Notes: a model not told the origin generated them from the sequence alone. Numbered from the stretch's first letter, positions 35,845-46,008 are shown. The stretch is 64,000 nucleotides of DNA from Streptantibioticus parmotrematis (GCF_019890615.1 NZ_JAINVZ010000003.1:186001-250000), one strand, 5' to 3'. Program-made: numbers and translations.

Positions 35845-37389
35845 GTGACCGACACCACCGAAGCCGCCGCCTCCTCGCACGGCACGGGTCCGTTCATCGC
35901 GGCCATCGACCAGGGCACCACGTCCTCGCGCTGCATCGTCTTCGACCGCGACGGCCGCATCGTCGCCGTCGACCAGAAGGAGCACGAGCAGATCTTCCCC
36001 AAGCCCGGCTGGGTCGAGCACGACGCCGCCGAGATCTGGACCAACGTCCAGGAGGTCGTGGCCGGCGCGCTGGACAAGGCCGGGATCACCACCGCCGACG
36101 TCAAGGCACTGGGCATCACCAACCAGCGCGAGACCACCGTGCTGTGGGACAAGGCGACCGGTGAGCCGGTGCACAACGCCATCGTCTGGCAGGACACCCG
36201 CACCGACGGCCTGTGCAAGGAGCTGGGCCGCAACGTCGGCCAGGACCGCTTCCGCCGTGAGACCGGCCTGCCGCTGGCGTCGTACTTCGCGGGCCCGAAG
36301 ATCCGCTGGATGCTCGACAACGTCGAGGGCCTGCGCGAACGCGCCGAGGCCGGCGAGATCCTCTTCGGCACCATGGACAGCTGGGTCATCTGGAACCTGA
36401 CCGGCGGCGCCCAGGGCGGTGTGCACGTCACCGACGTCACCAACGCCTCGCGCACCCTGCTGATGAACCTGCGCACCCTGGACTGGGACGACAAGATCCT
36501 GTCCTCCATGGAGATCCCGGCGGCCGTGCTGCCCGAGATCCGCTCGTCCGCCGAGGTGTACGGCACCGCCAAGGGCGCGCTGGAGGGCGTGCCGGTGGCG
36601 TCCGCGCTGGGCGACCAGCAGGCCGCGCTGTTCGGGCAGACCTGCTTCAGCAAGGGCGAGGCCAAGTCGACGTACGGCACCGGCACGTTCCTGCTGCTCA
36701 ACACCGGTGACGAGCCGGTCAACAGCTACAACGGCCTGCTGACCACGGTCGGTTACCGCATCGGCGACCAGAAGCCGGTCTACGCGCTGGAGGGCTCCAT
36801 CGCGGTCACCGGTTCGCTGGTGCAGTGGATGCGCGACCAGATGGGCCTGATCAAGTCGGCCGCCGAGATCGAGACGCTGGCGATGTCGGTCGAGGACAAC
36901 GGCGGCGCCTACTTCGTGCCGGCCTTCTCCGGGCTGTTCGCGCCCTACTGGCGTTCCGACGCGCGCGGTGTCATCGCGGGCCTGACCCGTTACGTCACCA
37001 AGGCGCACATCGCCCGCGCCGTGCTGGAGGCGACCGCCTGGCAGACCCGGGAGATCGTCGACGCGATGAACAAGGACTCCGGTGTGGAGCTGACCTCCCT
37101 CAAGGTCGACGGCGGCATGACCAGCAACAACCTGCTGATGCAGACCATCGCCGACGCGCTGGACGCGCCGGTGGTGCGGCCGATGGTGGCCGAGACGACC
37201 TGTCTGGGCGCCGCCTACGCGGCCGGGCTCGCGGTCGGCTTCTGGCAGGACACCGACGAGCTGCGCGCCAACTGGCGCCGCGCGGCCGAATGGACCCCCC
37301 GTATGGACGCGGCCGACCGTGACCGCGAGTACAAGAACTGGCTCAAGGCCGTCGAGCGGACCATGGGCTGGATCGAAGAGGAGCACTGA
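35845..37389 (+). CDS. glpK: Glycerol kinase
   Basis: A 514-residue FGGY kinase that phosphorylates glycerol to glycerol 3-phosphate, trapping it in the cell. [15 protein letters not shown] (about 17-31) is the ATP-binding start; [25 protein letters not shown] and [12 protein letters not shown] are family-typical. GTG at 35845 follows CAGGAG. It lies 55 bases after glpF and eight bases before glpD, so the three are translated from one message. Confidence 0.96.
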   Translation: MTDTTEAAASSHGTGPFIAAIDQGTTSSRCIVFDRDGRIVAVDQKEHEQIFPKPGWVEHDAAEIWTNVQEVVAGALDKAGITTADVKALGITNQRETTVLWDKATGEPVHNAIVWQDTRTDGLCKELGRNVGQDRFRRETGLPLASYFAGPKIRWMLDNVEGLRERAEAGEILFGTMDSWVIWNLTGGAQGGVHVTDVTNASRTLLMNLRTLDWDDKILSSMEIPAAVLPEIRSSAEVYGTAKGALEGVPVASALGDQQAALFGQTCFSKGEAKSTYGTGTFLLLNTGDEPVNSYNGLLTTVGYRIGDQKPVYALEGSIAVTGSLVQWMRDQMGLIKSAAEIETLAMSVEDNGGAYFVPAFSGLFAPYWRSDARGVIAGLTRYVTKAHIARAVLEATAWQTREIVDAMNKDSGVELTSLKVDGGMTSNNLLMQTIADALDAPVVRPMVAETTCLGAAYAAGLAVGFWQDTDELRANWRRAAEWTPRMDAADRDREYKNWLKAVERTMGWIEEEH

Positions 37390-37397
37390 GTAGAGAT

Positions 37398-39005
37398 ATG
37401 ACCACCCTGCAGAGCGTCCCGGCCCTCGGGACGCATCCGGCCGCCGGTCGCAACGCAAGCCGCAGCGAGACCCGGGATCTCCTGAGCCACGCCACGTACG
37501 ACCTGCTCGTGATCGGCGGAGGCATCCTGGGCACCTCGGTGGCCTGGCACGCGGCCCAGGCCGGGCTGCGGGTCGCGATGGTGGACGCCGGCGACTTCGC
37601 CGGCGCCACCTCGTCCGCGTCCTCCAAGCTGGTCCACGGCGGTCTGCGCTACCTGCAGACCGGCGCGGTCAAGCTGGTCGCGGAGAACCACCACGAGCGG
37701 CGGGTGCTGGCCAAGGACGTGGCCCCGCACCTGGTCAACCCGCTCACGTTCTACCTGCCGGTCTACAAGGGCGGCCCGGTCGGCGCCGCCAAGCTGGGCG
37801 CCGGTGTCTTCGCCTACTCGGCGCTGTCCGCCTTCGGCGACGGCGTCGGCAAGGTGATATCCCCGGCGAAGGCGCAGGCCGCCAACCCTGGTCTGCGCAC
37901 CGACAACCTCAAGGCCGTCGCGGTCTACTACGACCACCAGATGAACGACTCGCGGGTGGCCGTCATGACGGTCCGCGCGGCCGTGGAGTCCGGTGCCGTG
38001 GTGCTCAACCACGCCGAGGTGACCGGGCTGCGCTTCACCCGCGGCCGGGTCAGCGGCGCGGAGCTGAAGGACCGCGTCGACGGCACCGAGTTCGGCGTCA
38101 ACGCGCGCGTGGTGCTCAACGCCACCGGCCCCTGGGTCGACCACCTGCGCAAGCTGGAGGACAGCGGCGCCGACCCGTCGATCCGCCTGTCCAAGGGCGC
38201 GCACATCGTGATGAAGCGCAAGTCGCCATGGAAGGCCGCCATGGCCACCCCGATCGACAAGTACCGCATCACCTTCGCCCTGCCGTGGGAGGACCAGCTG
38301 CTGCTGGGCACCACCGACGAGATGTACGAGGGCGACCCGGCGGACGTGCGGGCCACCGAGTCCGACATCCAGCAGATCCTGGACGAGGCGGCGTTCTCCA
38401 TCCGGGACGCCGACCTGGACCGGTCCTTGATGACCTACGCCTTCGCGGGCCTGCGGGTGTTGCCCGGCGGCCCCGGTGACGTGGCGCAGGCCAAGCGCGA
38501 GACGGTGGTGACCGAGGGCCGCGGCGGGATGCTGTCGGTGGCCGGCGGCAAGTGGACCACCTACCGGCACATCGGCCGCACGGTGATGCGCAAGCTCGCC
38601 GAGCTGCCCGGTCATCCGCTGGGCGAGGACATGCAGCCGATCGGCGACCTGGTGCGCCGGGTGCCGCTGCCGGGCGTCGCCAACCCCAACGCGGTCGCCC
38701 ACCGGCTGCTGGTGGACCGCGACCCGGGCACCCGCATCGACCCGCTGACGGCCCGTCATCTCGCCACGCACTACGGCGCGTTGTCGTTCGACATCGCCCG
38801 GCTGGTGAACGAGGACCCGGCCCTGGGCGAGCGCGTCCACCCGGACGGCCCGGAGATCTGGGCGCAGGTCGTCTACGCCCGCGACCACGAGTGGGCCGAG
38901 ACGGTCGACGACGTGCTGCGCCGCCGCACCACGCTGACCGTCCGCGGTCTGGACACCGACGAGGTGCGCGACCGGGTGGGCAAGCTGCTGGCCGAGCGCG
39001 ACTGA
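37398..39005 (+). CDS. glpD: Glycerol-3-phosphate dehydrogenase (FAD-dependent)
   Basis: A 535-residue membrane-associated flavoenzyme that oxidises glycerol 3-phosphate to dihydroxyacetone phosphate and passes electrons to quinones. VIGGGILGTSVAW (about 38-50) is the dinucleotide fold for FAD; SSKLVHGGLRYL (about 75-86) and LPWEDQLLLGTTD are family signatures, with a C-terminal helical domain beyond about residue 400. The start at 37398 is eight bases after glpK, consistent with translational coupling. Confidence 0.95.
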   Translation: MTTLQSVPALGTHPAAGRNASRSETRDLLSHATYDLLVIGGGILGTSVAWHAAQAGLRVAMVDAGDFAGATSSASSKLVHGGLRYLQTGAVKLVAENHHERRVLAKDVAPHLVNPLTFYLPVYKGGPVGAAKLGAGVFAYSALSAFGDGVGKVISPAKAQAANPGLRTDNLKAVAVYYDHQMNDSRVAVMTVRAAVESGAVVLNHAEVTGLRFTRGRVSGAELKDRVDGTEFGVNARVVLNATGPWVDHLRKLEDSGADPSIRLSKGAHIVMKRKSPWKAAMATPIDKYRITFALPWEDQLLLGTTDEMYEGDPADVRATESDIQQILDEAAFSIRDADLDRSLMTYAFAGLRVLPGGPGDVAQAKRETVVTEGRGGMLSVAGGKWTTYRHIGRTVMRKLAELPGHPLGEDMQPIGDLVRRVPLPGVANPNAVAHRLLVDRDPGTRIDPLTARHLATHYGALSFDIARLVNEDPALGERVHPDGPEIWAQVVYARDHEWAETVDDVLRRRTTLTVRGLDTDEVRDRVGKLLAERD

Positions 39006-39221
39006 CGGACAGGCCGCGTTCCGCGCGGGACGGCCGGGCACGGGGACCTCCCGCCGCCCGGTCGTTCGCGTCCGCGGGGACGACCGGGTCCCGCCCCGGG
39101 TCTGCGGACTCGCGCGGCGAAAGCCGTAGGCTGGTGGCGCACTGAAGTCGTCGCCGCCCGTGCCGTGGGCGGCGCAGCGGTTCGCGGCGGACGCTCCGCC
39201 GAGGACGGAAGGAGGCACTGG

Positions 39222-40373
39222 GTGATCGAGCTCTCGGGGGTACCCGAGCTGATCGACCCGGTCATGGTGGCCGCGTTCGAAGGCTGGAACGACGCCGGGG
39301 ACGCCGCGTCCAGCGCGGTCGCCCACCTGGACCGGGAGTGGAAGGGAGAGGTCTTCGCGGCGCTCGACGCCGAGGACTACTACGACTTCCAGGTCAACCG
39401 GCCCACGGTATGGCTGGACAACGGGACCCGGAAGATCACCTGGCCCACCACCCGGCTGTCCGTGGTCCGTGTCCCCGGCCCCTCCCCGCGCGACCTGGTC
39501 CTGGTCCGGGGCATAGAGCCCAGCATGCGCTGGCGGTCGTTCTGCAACGAACTGCTGGGCTTCGCCCACGAGTTGGGCGTCGAGATGGTGGTGGTCCTGG
39601 GCGCGCTGCTCGGCGACACCCCGCACACCCGGCCGGTCCCGGTCACCGGCGTCACCTCCGACCCGGACCTCGCCCGCACCCTCAGCCTGGAGGAGTCGCG
39701 CTACGAGGGCCCCACCGGCATCGTCGGCATCCTCCAGGAGGCCTGCACGCACGCGGGCATCCCCACCGTCAGCCTGTGGGCCGCGGTGCCGCACTACGTG
39801 TCGCAGCCGCCCAACCCCAAGGCGACGCTGGCACTGCTCAACCGGCTGGAGGACCTGATCGACCTGCGGGTGCCCACCGGTGAACTCCCCGAGGACGCCC
39901 GCGCCTGGCAGCTGGGCGTGGACCAACTCGCCGCCGAGGACAGCGAGGTGGCGGAGTACGTGCAGACGCTGGAGGAGGCACGGGACACCGCGGAGCTCCC
40001 GGAGGCGTCGGGCGAGGCCATCGCCCGGGAGTTCGAGCGCTATCTGCGCCGCCGCGACGGCCAGCCCGGCGGCCAGGGCACCTCGCACGCCACCGAGACC
40101 GGCGACCTGGGCGGCCCCGGCCCGTTCCGGCGCGGCACCACCGGCCAGGGCGGCCCGCTCCCCCGGGACCGGGAGGACCGCGAGGACCGCGACGAGGGCG
40201 AGCGCGACGACCGGGCCGAGGGCGACCGCGAAGGGGACGGGCGCGAGGGAGGCGGGCGTGAGGGCGGCGGCCAGGACGAATCCGCCCCCGGCGGCTCCTC
40301 CGGCTCTGGCTCCGACGCCGACGACTCCGGCTCCGGCTCCGGTGACGCGGCGGACGGTCCCGGCGAGGACTGA
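39222..40373 (+). CDS. PAC2-family protein with long disordered tail
   Basis: A 383-residue protein whose first 285 or so residues form a PAC2 domain (IELSGVPELIDPVMVAAFEGWNDAGDAAS split at the start; VVVLGALLGDTPHTRPVPVTG). PAC2 domains occur in proteasome-assembly chaperones; function in actinobacteria is unknown. The last 90 or so residues are low-complexity, first Arg/Asp/Glu repeats, then Gly/Ser/Asp. GTG at 39222 is preceded by GGAAGGAGG. Whether the tail is functional is open. It lies between the glp operon and the convergent mshC. Confidence 0.88.
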   Translation: MIELSGVPELIDPVMVAAFEGWNDAGDAASSAVAHLDREWKGEVFAALDAEDYYDFQVNRPTVWLDNGTRKITWPTTRLSVVRVPGPSPRDLVLVRGIEPSMRWRSFCNELLGFAHELGVEMVVVLGALLGDTPHTRPVPVTGVTSDPDLARTLSLEESRYEGPTGIVGILQEACTHAGIPTVSLWAAVPHYVSQPPNPKATLALLNRLEDLIDLRVPTGELPEDARAWQLGVDQLAAEDSEVAEYVQTLEEARDTAELPEASGEAIAREFERYLRRRDGQPGGQGTSHATETGDLGGPGPFRRGTTGQGGPLPRDREDREDRDEGERDDRAEGDREGDGREGGGREGGGQDESAPGGSSGSGSDADDSGSGSGDAADGPGED

Positions 40374-40388
40374 CGCACCGACGCATGA

Positions 40389-40430
40389 ACGAGGGCGGTC
40401 CCGGCCATCACCGGCCGGGACCGCCCTCGT
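40389..40430. terminator. Bidirectional terminator
   Basis: Perfect 18-bp stem (40389-40406 with 40413-40430) and six-base loop between the convergent PAC2 and mshC genes. Confidence 0.88.
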
Positions 40431-40453
40431 GCGTGTACGCGGAGCGCGTAGTG

Positions 40454-41683
40454 CTACAGCGCGACGCCCAGCAGCGCGTCCACCGCCCGCGAGACCAGAC
40501 CGGGCGCGCCCGTGTCCGTGCCGCCCTCGGCGTCCTGCCGCGCCACCCACGCGTCGACAGCGGCGAGCGCGGCCGGCGCGTTCAGGTCGTCGGCGAGCGC
40601 CGCGCGGACCTGCTCCACCAGCGCCTCGGCCGCCGGGCCGTCCGGCCGGGAGACGGCGGCGCGCCAGCGGCCGAGCCGGGCGACCGCCTCGTCCAGCACC
40701 GCGTCGGTCCAGTCCCAGTCGGTGCGGTAGTGACGGGACAGCAGGGCGAGGCGTATGGCTGCCGGGTCGACGCCGTCCTGCCGCAGGCGTGAGACGAAGA
40801 CCAGGTTGCCCTTGGACTTCGACATCTTCTCGCCGTCGAGACCGACCATGCCGGCGTGCACGTACGCCTTGGCCATCGGGAACTCGCCGGTGAGCACCTG
40901 CGCGTGCGAGGCGCCCATCTCGTGGTGCGGGAAGGCCAGGTCGGAGCCGCCGCCCTGGACGTCGAAGCCCATCCCGAGGTGGTCCAGCGCGATGGCGACG
41001 CACTCGATGTGCCAGCCGGGCCTGCCGGGGCCCAGCGAGCCGCCGTCCCAGCTGGGCTCGCCGTCGCGGGCGGCCATCCACAGCATGGGGTCCAGCGGGT
41101 TCTTCTTGCCCGGGCGGTCCGGGTCGCCGCCGCGCTCGGCGGACAGGTGGCGCATGGTCGCGGCGTCGAGCCCCGAGACACCGCCGAAATGCGGGTCGGA
41201 ATCGACGGAGAAGTAGATGTCGCCGTCGAGTTCGTAGGCGGCGCCCTGCTCGCGCAGCCGCTCCACCAGGGGGACGATCCCGGGTATCGCCTCGACCGCG
41301 CCGATGTAGTGACGCGGCGGCAGCAACCGCAGGGCCGTCATGTCCTCGCGGAACAGGGCGGTTTCACGTTCCGCCAGCTCGGTCCAGTCGACACCGGTGG
41401 CGACGGCGCGCTCCAGCAGCGGGTCGTCCACGTCGGTGACGTTCTGTACGTAGTGGACCTGCCGCTTCGTGTCGAGCCACACGCGCTGCACCAGGTCGAA
41501 CGCGGTGTAGGTGGCCGCGTGCCCCATGTGGGTGGCGTCGTAGGGGGTGATGCCGCATACGTAGATGCGGGCGACGGGACCGGGGTCCAGGGTGACCGTA
41601 CCGCCGGTCGCGGTGTCGTGGAGGCGGAGTTCGTGTCCCCTGCCCGGCAGGGCGGGGACCTCCGAAGCGGGCCAGGCATGCAT
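40454..41683 (-). CDS. mshC: Mycothiol cysteine ligase MshC
   Basis: A 409-residue ligase that joins cysteine to glucosaminyl-inositol using ATP, the third step of mycothiol synthesis. It is a paralogue of cysteinyl-tRNA synthetase: [14 protein letters not shown] (about 43-56) holds zinc Cys43 and the HIGH-like motif, KMSKSKGN lies near 284-291, and the tRNA-binding domain is missing. [14 protein letters not shown] and [10 protein letters not shown] are family-typical. ATG at 41683 lacks a ribosome site; TAGGCT (41690-41695, minus strand) is six bases away, so probably leaderless. Confidence 0.95.
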   Translation of the reverse strand: MHAWPASEVPALPGRGHELRLHDTATGGTVTLDPGPVARIYVCGITPYDATHMGHAATYTAFDLVQRVWLDTKRQVHYVQNVTDVDDPLLERAVATGVDWTELAERETALFREDMTALRLLPPRHYIGAVEAIPGIVPLVERLREQGAAYELDGDIYFSVDSDPHFGGVSGLDAATMRHLSAERGGDPDRPGKKNPLDPMLWMAARDGEPSWDGGSLGPGRPGWHIECVAIALDHLGMGFDVQGGGSDLAFPHHEMGASHAQVLTGEFPMAKAYVHAGMVGLDGEKMSKSKGNLVFVSRLRQDGVDPAAIRLALLSRHYRTDWDWTDAVLDEAVARLGRWRAAVSRPDGPAAEALVEQVRAALADDLNAPAALAAVDAWVARQDAEGGTDTGAPGLVSRAVDALLGVAL

Positions 41684-41802
41684 GCCCCGAGCCTAACCGG
41701 ACGAACGTTCCCGCTACGACCCGGGACGGCTCGGGTTGGCCGGTTGGGCGCTCTTGCCGGAACCCGTCCCGACGTGCATACGGGCGCGGGGCACGGCCCG
41801 GG

Positions 41803-42669
41803 TCACACCGGGGGCCACGGGATGGCGGGCCAGCCGCCACCGGGCTCGGGATGGCGTCCGGAGGCCAGCAGGGCGGCCATCCTGGCCCGCAGGGCGTCGG
41901 TCTCGGCGGGGGTGAGCAGTCCGGCCAGCCGGGCGCCCAGATCGCCGTCCAGCGCGGCGCTCAGGTCCCGCAGCGCGGTCCGCGCCTCCTCGGTCAGCGG
42001 ATCGCCCGCCCAGCCCCACAGCAGCGTGCGCAGCTTGTCCTCGGTGTGGAAGGTCACCCCGTGGTCGATGCCGTAGAGCCTGCCGTCGGCGGTCGGCAGC
42101 AGGTGGCCGCCCTTGCGGTCGGCGTTGTTGATCACGGCGTCCAGCACCGCCAGCCGCCGCAGCCGCTCGTCGTCGGCGTGCACCAGCAGCGCGGTGTGGC
42201 CCTCGGCGACCTCCGCCTCGACCACGGCCTTCCAGCCCGCGCCCGGCTCGTCGTCCTCCACGAGGGCCAGCAGGGCGGTGTCGGGGTCGGCCTCGATCCA
42301 CAGCTGGCACATGCCCTCGCCGTACGGCCCGTCGCGCAGCACGGTCGGCGGCACCAGGTCCCATCCGGTGGCCTCGGAGACCAGGTAGGCGGCGACCTCG
42401 CGGGCGGCCAGGGTGCCGTCGGGGAAGTCCCACAGCGGCCGCTCGCCGGCGACCGGCTTGTAGACGCAGGTGGCCTCACGGCCGTCGAGGGCGACCACGC
42501 AGTACAGGACGGCGTTGGACGCCTCGCGCAGCCTGCCGCGCACCGTCAGCTCGCCGCGGGTGAGCAGATCGACGTCGGCGGCGCCGTCCGGGGACGCCAC
42601 GGGGGCCGCGTGCGACGGCGTCGCGGTGGGCGTCAGCCCGCCCTGCGGTACCCGTTCTGACGCGGGCAT
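41803..42669 (-). CDS. SCO1664-type protein with phosphatidylinositol-kinase-like fold
   Basis: A 288-residue protein of the conserved actinobacterial group next to mshC, with a kinase-like fold. Features: KPVAGERPLWDFPDGTLAAR (about 72-91, possible nucleotide-binding Lys), LDAVINNADRKGGHLL and LYGIDHGVTFH, which resemble catalytic-loop and metal-binding DxD/H elements of PI3/4-kinase-like proteins. Substrate unknown. I chose ATG at 42669, with GGAAGGA upstream; it overlaps the DUF3090 gene by 37 bases, so the two are translated together. Confidence 0.82.
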   Translation of the reverse strand: MPASERVPQGGLTPTATPSHAAPVASPDGAADVDLLTRGELTVRGRLREASNAVLYCVVALDGREATCVYKPVAGERPLWDFPDGTLAAREVAAYLVSEATGWDLVPPTVLRDGPYGEGMCQLWIEADPDTALLALVEDDEPGAGWKAVVEAEVAEGHTALLVHADDERLRRLAVLDAVINNADRKGGHLLPTADGRLYGIDHGVTFHTEDKLRTLLWGWAGDPLTEEARTALRDLSAALDGDLGARLAGLLTPAETDALRARMAALLASGRHPEPGGGWPAIPWPPV

Positions 42670-43229
42670 ACGTGTCCTTCCGGGTCCAGGGGCAGGCTGC
42701 ACAGCGGGCAGGGCGGACGGCCTGCCGAGACCACCTCCAGCGCCCGCTTGGCGAACGACCTGGCCTGCGGGCCGGTGAGCCGCACGCGCAGCATCGGGGG
42801 GCCGTTCTCCTCGTCCTGGAGCAGCATCTCCTCGGCCGCCTCCAGATCGTCGGACGACATCTCGTCGGTGTCCAGTTCGACCAGGGCCTGTGCCTCGAGG
42901 ATCATCCGCTCGGCCGTGGTGTCCCAGGCCAGCGCCATGGTGCCGACCCGGAACTCCTCCTCGACGGGGGTGTCGAGCGGCGCGGCGTCGGCGAGCTCCG
43001 AGGGGGCCACCGCGGGCACCGAGGTGCTGCCGCCGCTGCGGCGCACCACCTCGTCGAGGAGTTCGTCGACCCGTTCGGCGAGCGCCTCCACCTGGCTCTT
43101 CTCCAGCGCCACGCTGGTGGTGCGACCGGCGGCGGTGGCCTGCAGGAAGAAGGTGCGCTGACCGGGCTGCCCGACCGTGCCGGCCACGAACCGGTCCGGC
43201 TGCTCGTAGAAGAACACCTGACGGGGCAC
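42633..43229 (-). CDS. DUF3090 family protein
   Basis: A 198-residue conserved actinobacterial protein. The C-terminus has a CPLC-x(n)-C zinc-finger-like cluster (PPCPLCSLPLDPEGHVCP at about 172-189), and an acidic stretch is near residues 115-140. It overlaps the SCO1664-type gene downstream and follows the phosphatase gene. Function unknown; constant clustering with mshC suggests a shared process but that is inference. GTG at 43229 with CGGAGC upstream. Confidence 0.85.
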   Translation of the reverse strand: MPRQVFFYEQPDRFVAGTVGQPGQRTFFLQATAAGRTTSVALEKSQVEALAERVDELLDEVVRRSGGSTSVPAVAPSELADAAPLDTPVEEEFRVGTMALAWDTTAERMILEAQALVELDTDEMSSDDLEAAEEMLLQDEENGPPMLRVRLTGPQARSFAKRALEVVSAGRPPCPLCSLPLDPEGHVCPRQNGYRRAG

Positions 43230-43328
43230 GTTCGCTCCGTTTGCTCGACTGGACGGTTTGTACTCAGTGCGTACGGCCGCGCATGGGGTCGCGTGGAATC
43301 CGTTGCACCACCCTACTGCGCTCGGGGA

Positions 43329-44024
43329 TCACGGTGCGCCCGTGGCTCCGCCGACCACCGCGTCGTGGTCCGCGCCCTGCGCCGGGCGGGGCACCAGGCC
43401 GCCGAACTCGCCGGTGTCGCCCAGCCGCACCAGGTACGGGCGCATCGGGGTGTAGCGGATGGCGGTCACCGAGCAGGGCTCGACGGACAGCCGCTGGAAG
43501 AGGTCCAGGTGCATCCCGAGCGCGTCGGCGGCGACCGACTTGATGATGTCGCCGTGCGAGCAGGCCAGGTAGACCGCGTCGGGCCCGTGCTCACGCTCGA
43601 TCCGCTCGTTCCAGTCGCGTATCGCCTCCACCGCGCGGTGCTGCATGGCGCGCACCGACTCGCCGTCCTCGCCGGGGAAGACGGCCGCGGAGGGGTGGCG
43701 CTGGACGGTCTGCCACAGCGGCTCGTCCGCCAGCTCGGCGAGCTTGCGGCCGGTCCAGTCGCCGTAGCGGCACTCCCCCAGCCGGTCGTCGGTGTACGAG
43801 GGCAGCTCGGGGCGGGCGGCCAGCAGCGGGGCCAGGGTCTCCCGGCAGCGCTGCAGCGGGCTGCTGACGACGGCGGAGACCGGCAGCCCGGCGAGGCGTC
43901 CGGCCAGGGCGGCGGCCTGGGCGGCGCCGTGCTCGTCCAGGGCGACACCCGGGCTCCAGCCGGCGAGCACCCCGTCCGCGTTGGCGGTGGACCGGCCGTG
44001 CCGGACCAGGATGACAGTGGGCAT
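43329..44024 (-). CDS. Histidine phosphatase family protein (MSMEG_4193-type)
   Basis: A 231-residue phosphoglycerate-mutase-fold phosphatase. The catalytic motif LVRHGRS (about 6-12), Arg in SPLQRCRET, and the second His in CSHGDIIKS are present. Substrate unknown. I prefer ATG at 44024 to GTG at 44030: TACGCT (44032-44037, minus strand) is seven bases before the ATG, and no ribosome site is visible, so the message is probably leaderless. It is divergent from corA. Confidence 0.88.
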   Translation of the reverse strand: MPTVILVRHGRSTANADGVLAGWSPGVALDEHGAAQAAALAGRLAGLPVSAVVSSPLQRCRETLAPLLAARPELPSYTDDRLGECRYGDWTGRKLAELADEPLWQTVQRHPSAAVFPGEDGESVRAMQHRAVEAIRDWNERIEREHGPDAVYLACSHGDIIKSVAADALGMHLDLFQRLSVEPCSVTAIRYTPMRPYLVRLGDTGEFGGLVPRPAQGADHDAVVGGATGAP

Positions 44025-44083
44025 GGTCACGAGCGTACGGCGCGGCTAGGACTTCCCCGAAGGCGGCGGGCACAATGTCCGGC

Positions 44084-45067
44084 GTGATCGTGGACTGCGC
44101 CATCTACAAGGGCGGGCACCGTACCCCGGGTCCCGCCGACTTCTCCGACGCCCTCGCCGAGGCCCGCAGGGACGGCGACGCGTTCCTGTGGATCGGACTG
44201 CACGAGCCCACACCGGAGGAGTTCTCCCTGGTGTCCGGGGAGTTCGGGCTGCACCCGCTGGCGGTGGAGGACGCCCTCAGCGCGCACCAGCGGCCCAAGC
44301 TGGAGGTCTACGACGACTCGCTGTTCCTGGTGCTCAAGCCGTGCACGTACGACGACGCGACCTCCAGCGTCTCCACGGAGGAGCTGATGGTCTTCGTCGG
44401 CGACTCGTTCGTGGTGACGGTGCGGCACGGCGAGGGGCAGGCGCTGGCGGAGGTGCGCAGGCGCCTGGAGGAGGCCCCGAAGGTGCTGGCGCACGGCCCC
44501 TGCGCGGTGCTGTACGCGGTCAGCGACGCCACCGTGGACCACTACATCGACGTGGCCGCCGAGTTGCAGGTGGACCTCGACCAGCTGGAGGAGGAGGTCT
44601 TCGCGCCGGACGGCGCCGACGCGAAGAACACCGCGGGCCGGGTCTACGGCTTCAAGCGGCAGGTGCTGGAGTTCCGCCGGGCGACGCAGCCGCTGGTCGA
44701 GCCCATGCGGCGGCTCGCGGAGGCGGGCGTGCCGTACGTCAGCCCGCGCAGCAGGCCGTTCTTCCGCGACGTCAGCGACCACCTCACCCGCGTCACCGAG
44801 CAGGTGGAGGGCCTCGACCGGCTGCTGACCGACATACTCGGCGCCCATCTGACGCAGGTGGGCGTGCGGCAGAACGACGACATGCGCAAGATCTCCGCGT
44901 GGGCGGCGATCGCGGCGGTGCCGACGCTCATCGCCGGCGTGTACGGCATGAACTTCGACCACATGCCGGAGCTGCACACCCGCTACGGCTATCCGGCGGT
45001 GCTGGTCGCCATGCTCGCGGTGTGCGCGGTGCTCTACCGGTTCTTCCGCAAGCGCGACTGGCTGTAG
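44084..45067 (+). CDS. corA: CorA-family magnesium/divalent cation transporter
   Basis: A 327-residue channel: large cytoplasmic funnel, then two C-terminal membrane segments with the signature YGMNF (about residue 288) between them and a Lys/Arg end. I prefer GTG at 44084 (VIVDCAIYKGG) over ATG at 44075, because CACAAT at 44071-44076 fits a -10 box exactly seven bases before the GTG and overlaps the ATG, and no ribosome site exists for either. It probably has a leaderless message and is divergent from the phosphatase gene. Confidence 0.92.
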   Translation: MIVDCAIYKGGHRTPGPADFSDALAEARRDGDAFLWIGLHEPTPEEFSLVSGEFGLHPLAVEDALSAHQRPKLEVYDDSLFLVLKPCTYDDATSSVSTEELMVFVGDSFVVTVRHGEGQALAEVRRRLEEAPKVLAHGPCAVLYAVSDATVDHYIDVAAELQVDLDQLEEEVFAPDGADAKNTAGRVYGFKRQVLEFRRATQPLVEPMRRLAEAGVPYVSPRSRPFFRDVSDHLTRVTEQVEGLDRLLTDILGAHLTQVGVRQNDDMRKISAWAAIAAVPTLIAGVYGMNFDHMPELHTRYGYPAVLVAMLAVCAVLYRFFRKRDWL

Positions 45068-45402
45068 CGGCCGTCCGCCGCCGTTCGCGGCCCGTCGCCC
45101 ACGAGCCCGTATCGAACGCGTAACCCTTCGGCCGCCGCGGCGTTGAAGGGGTGTCGGCCGTGGCGGGGAAGACCCCCCGAGCCCCCACCACGGCCGCAGA
45201 AACGTCACGACGTGGTGCGACGCGCGCCCGCCCCGGTGCCGCCCGCCGTCGTGTCCGGGCCGTCCCGATGTGCCCGTCGCTGCCGTCCGTCGCCGGTTCC
45301 CGCCCTTTCACCGCAGTTCTCCCCCCGTGCCGGTCGGTATGGCTGGGTAAGGTGCCAAAGGGCAGTGGGACACCAGGGGACGGGATCGCGAAGCAGGTGG
45401 AC
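45068..45402. other. Intergenic region with an imperfect hairpin
   Basis: 335 bases without a supported gene. CGGCCGTGG (45155-45163) pairs with 45188-45196, and an inner GGGG/CCCC extends the stem; this may end the corA transcript. The rest shows no repeat or operator I recognise. Confidence 0.5.
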
Positions 45403-46008
45403 ATGTTCAGCAAGGCGGCCAGGAGTCGTCCGGGGACGGGACGTCTGGGACCTGCCGGGTCCGACTGGTCGTCGTACCCCCGTCTCGAGGACGCCGCCCG
45501 GGCCTACTTCCTGCACGCGGACGTCGCGTTGGAGGCGGTCGGCGGGGTGCTGGGCCGCCGCAAGGTGCGCGGCTTCACCCTGGAGCGGGTGGTGGACCTG
45601 ACGGAGGCGGGCGCGTCGGTGTGGCAGGAGGCGGCGGTGTGCGACGGCCGCCGGCTCATCCTGTGGCACAGCGAGGAGCTGGCCGACGAGGCGGCACCCG
45701 GGGGCACGGTGCTGGACTCCTCGATCCAGGTGCTGCCGCTGGGCGCGATCGGCCACGTGGGGATGCGCACGCTGGTGGGGCGCGACGAGCGCGGCGCCCG
45801 GGTGGACCGCGGGGTCTACCTGGTCCTCGCGACCGCCACGCCGCACGAGTTGAGCGCCGTGCAGACCGATCCGGACTCCCCGGTCGCCTCGGCCCGGCTG
45901 CGCCCCGAGGCGTTCCGCTTCAGCAAGTCGCTGGAGGACGGCGGCCCGGGGCAGATAGCCCGTCTGATCGACTTCGGCCGCCTGCTGGGACGGCTCGTAC
46001 CGCACTGA
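45403..46008 (+). CDS. Conserved hypothetical protein
   Basis: A 201-residue soluble protein without a motif I recognise. It has a basic N-terminus, a mixed alpha/beta pattern (RRLILWHSEELADEA, VYLVLATATPHEL) and no membrane segments or cysteine pairs. The start is uncertain: ATG at 45403 has only AGGTGG upstream, and in-frame GTG codons exist up to about 60 bases earlier. Its last two codons and stop form the first unit of a 26-bp tandem repeat. Confidence 0.65.
   Translation: MFSKAARSRPGTGRLGPAGSDWSSYPRLEDAARAYFLHADVALEAVGGVLGRRKVRGFTLERVVDLTEAGASVWQEAAVCDGRRLILWHSEELADEAAPGGTVLDSSIQVLPLGAIGHVGMRTLVGRDERGARVDRGVYLVLATATPHELSAVQTDPDSPVASARLRPEAFRFSKSLEDGGPGQIARLIDFGRLLGRLVPH

Noticed and set aside
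37215-41081. 1288-codon open frame opposite glpD/PAC2 that runs into mshC
   Set aside because: The sequence is composition-driven, and it overlaps well-supported genes on the other strand and mshC in another frame.
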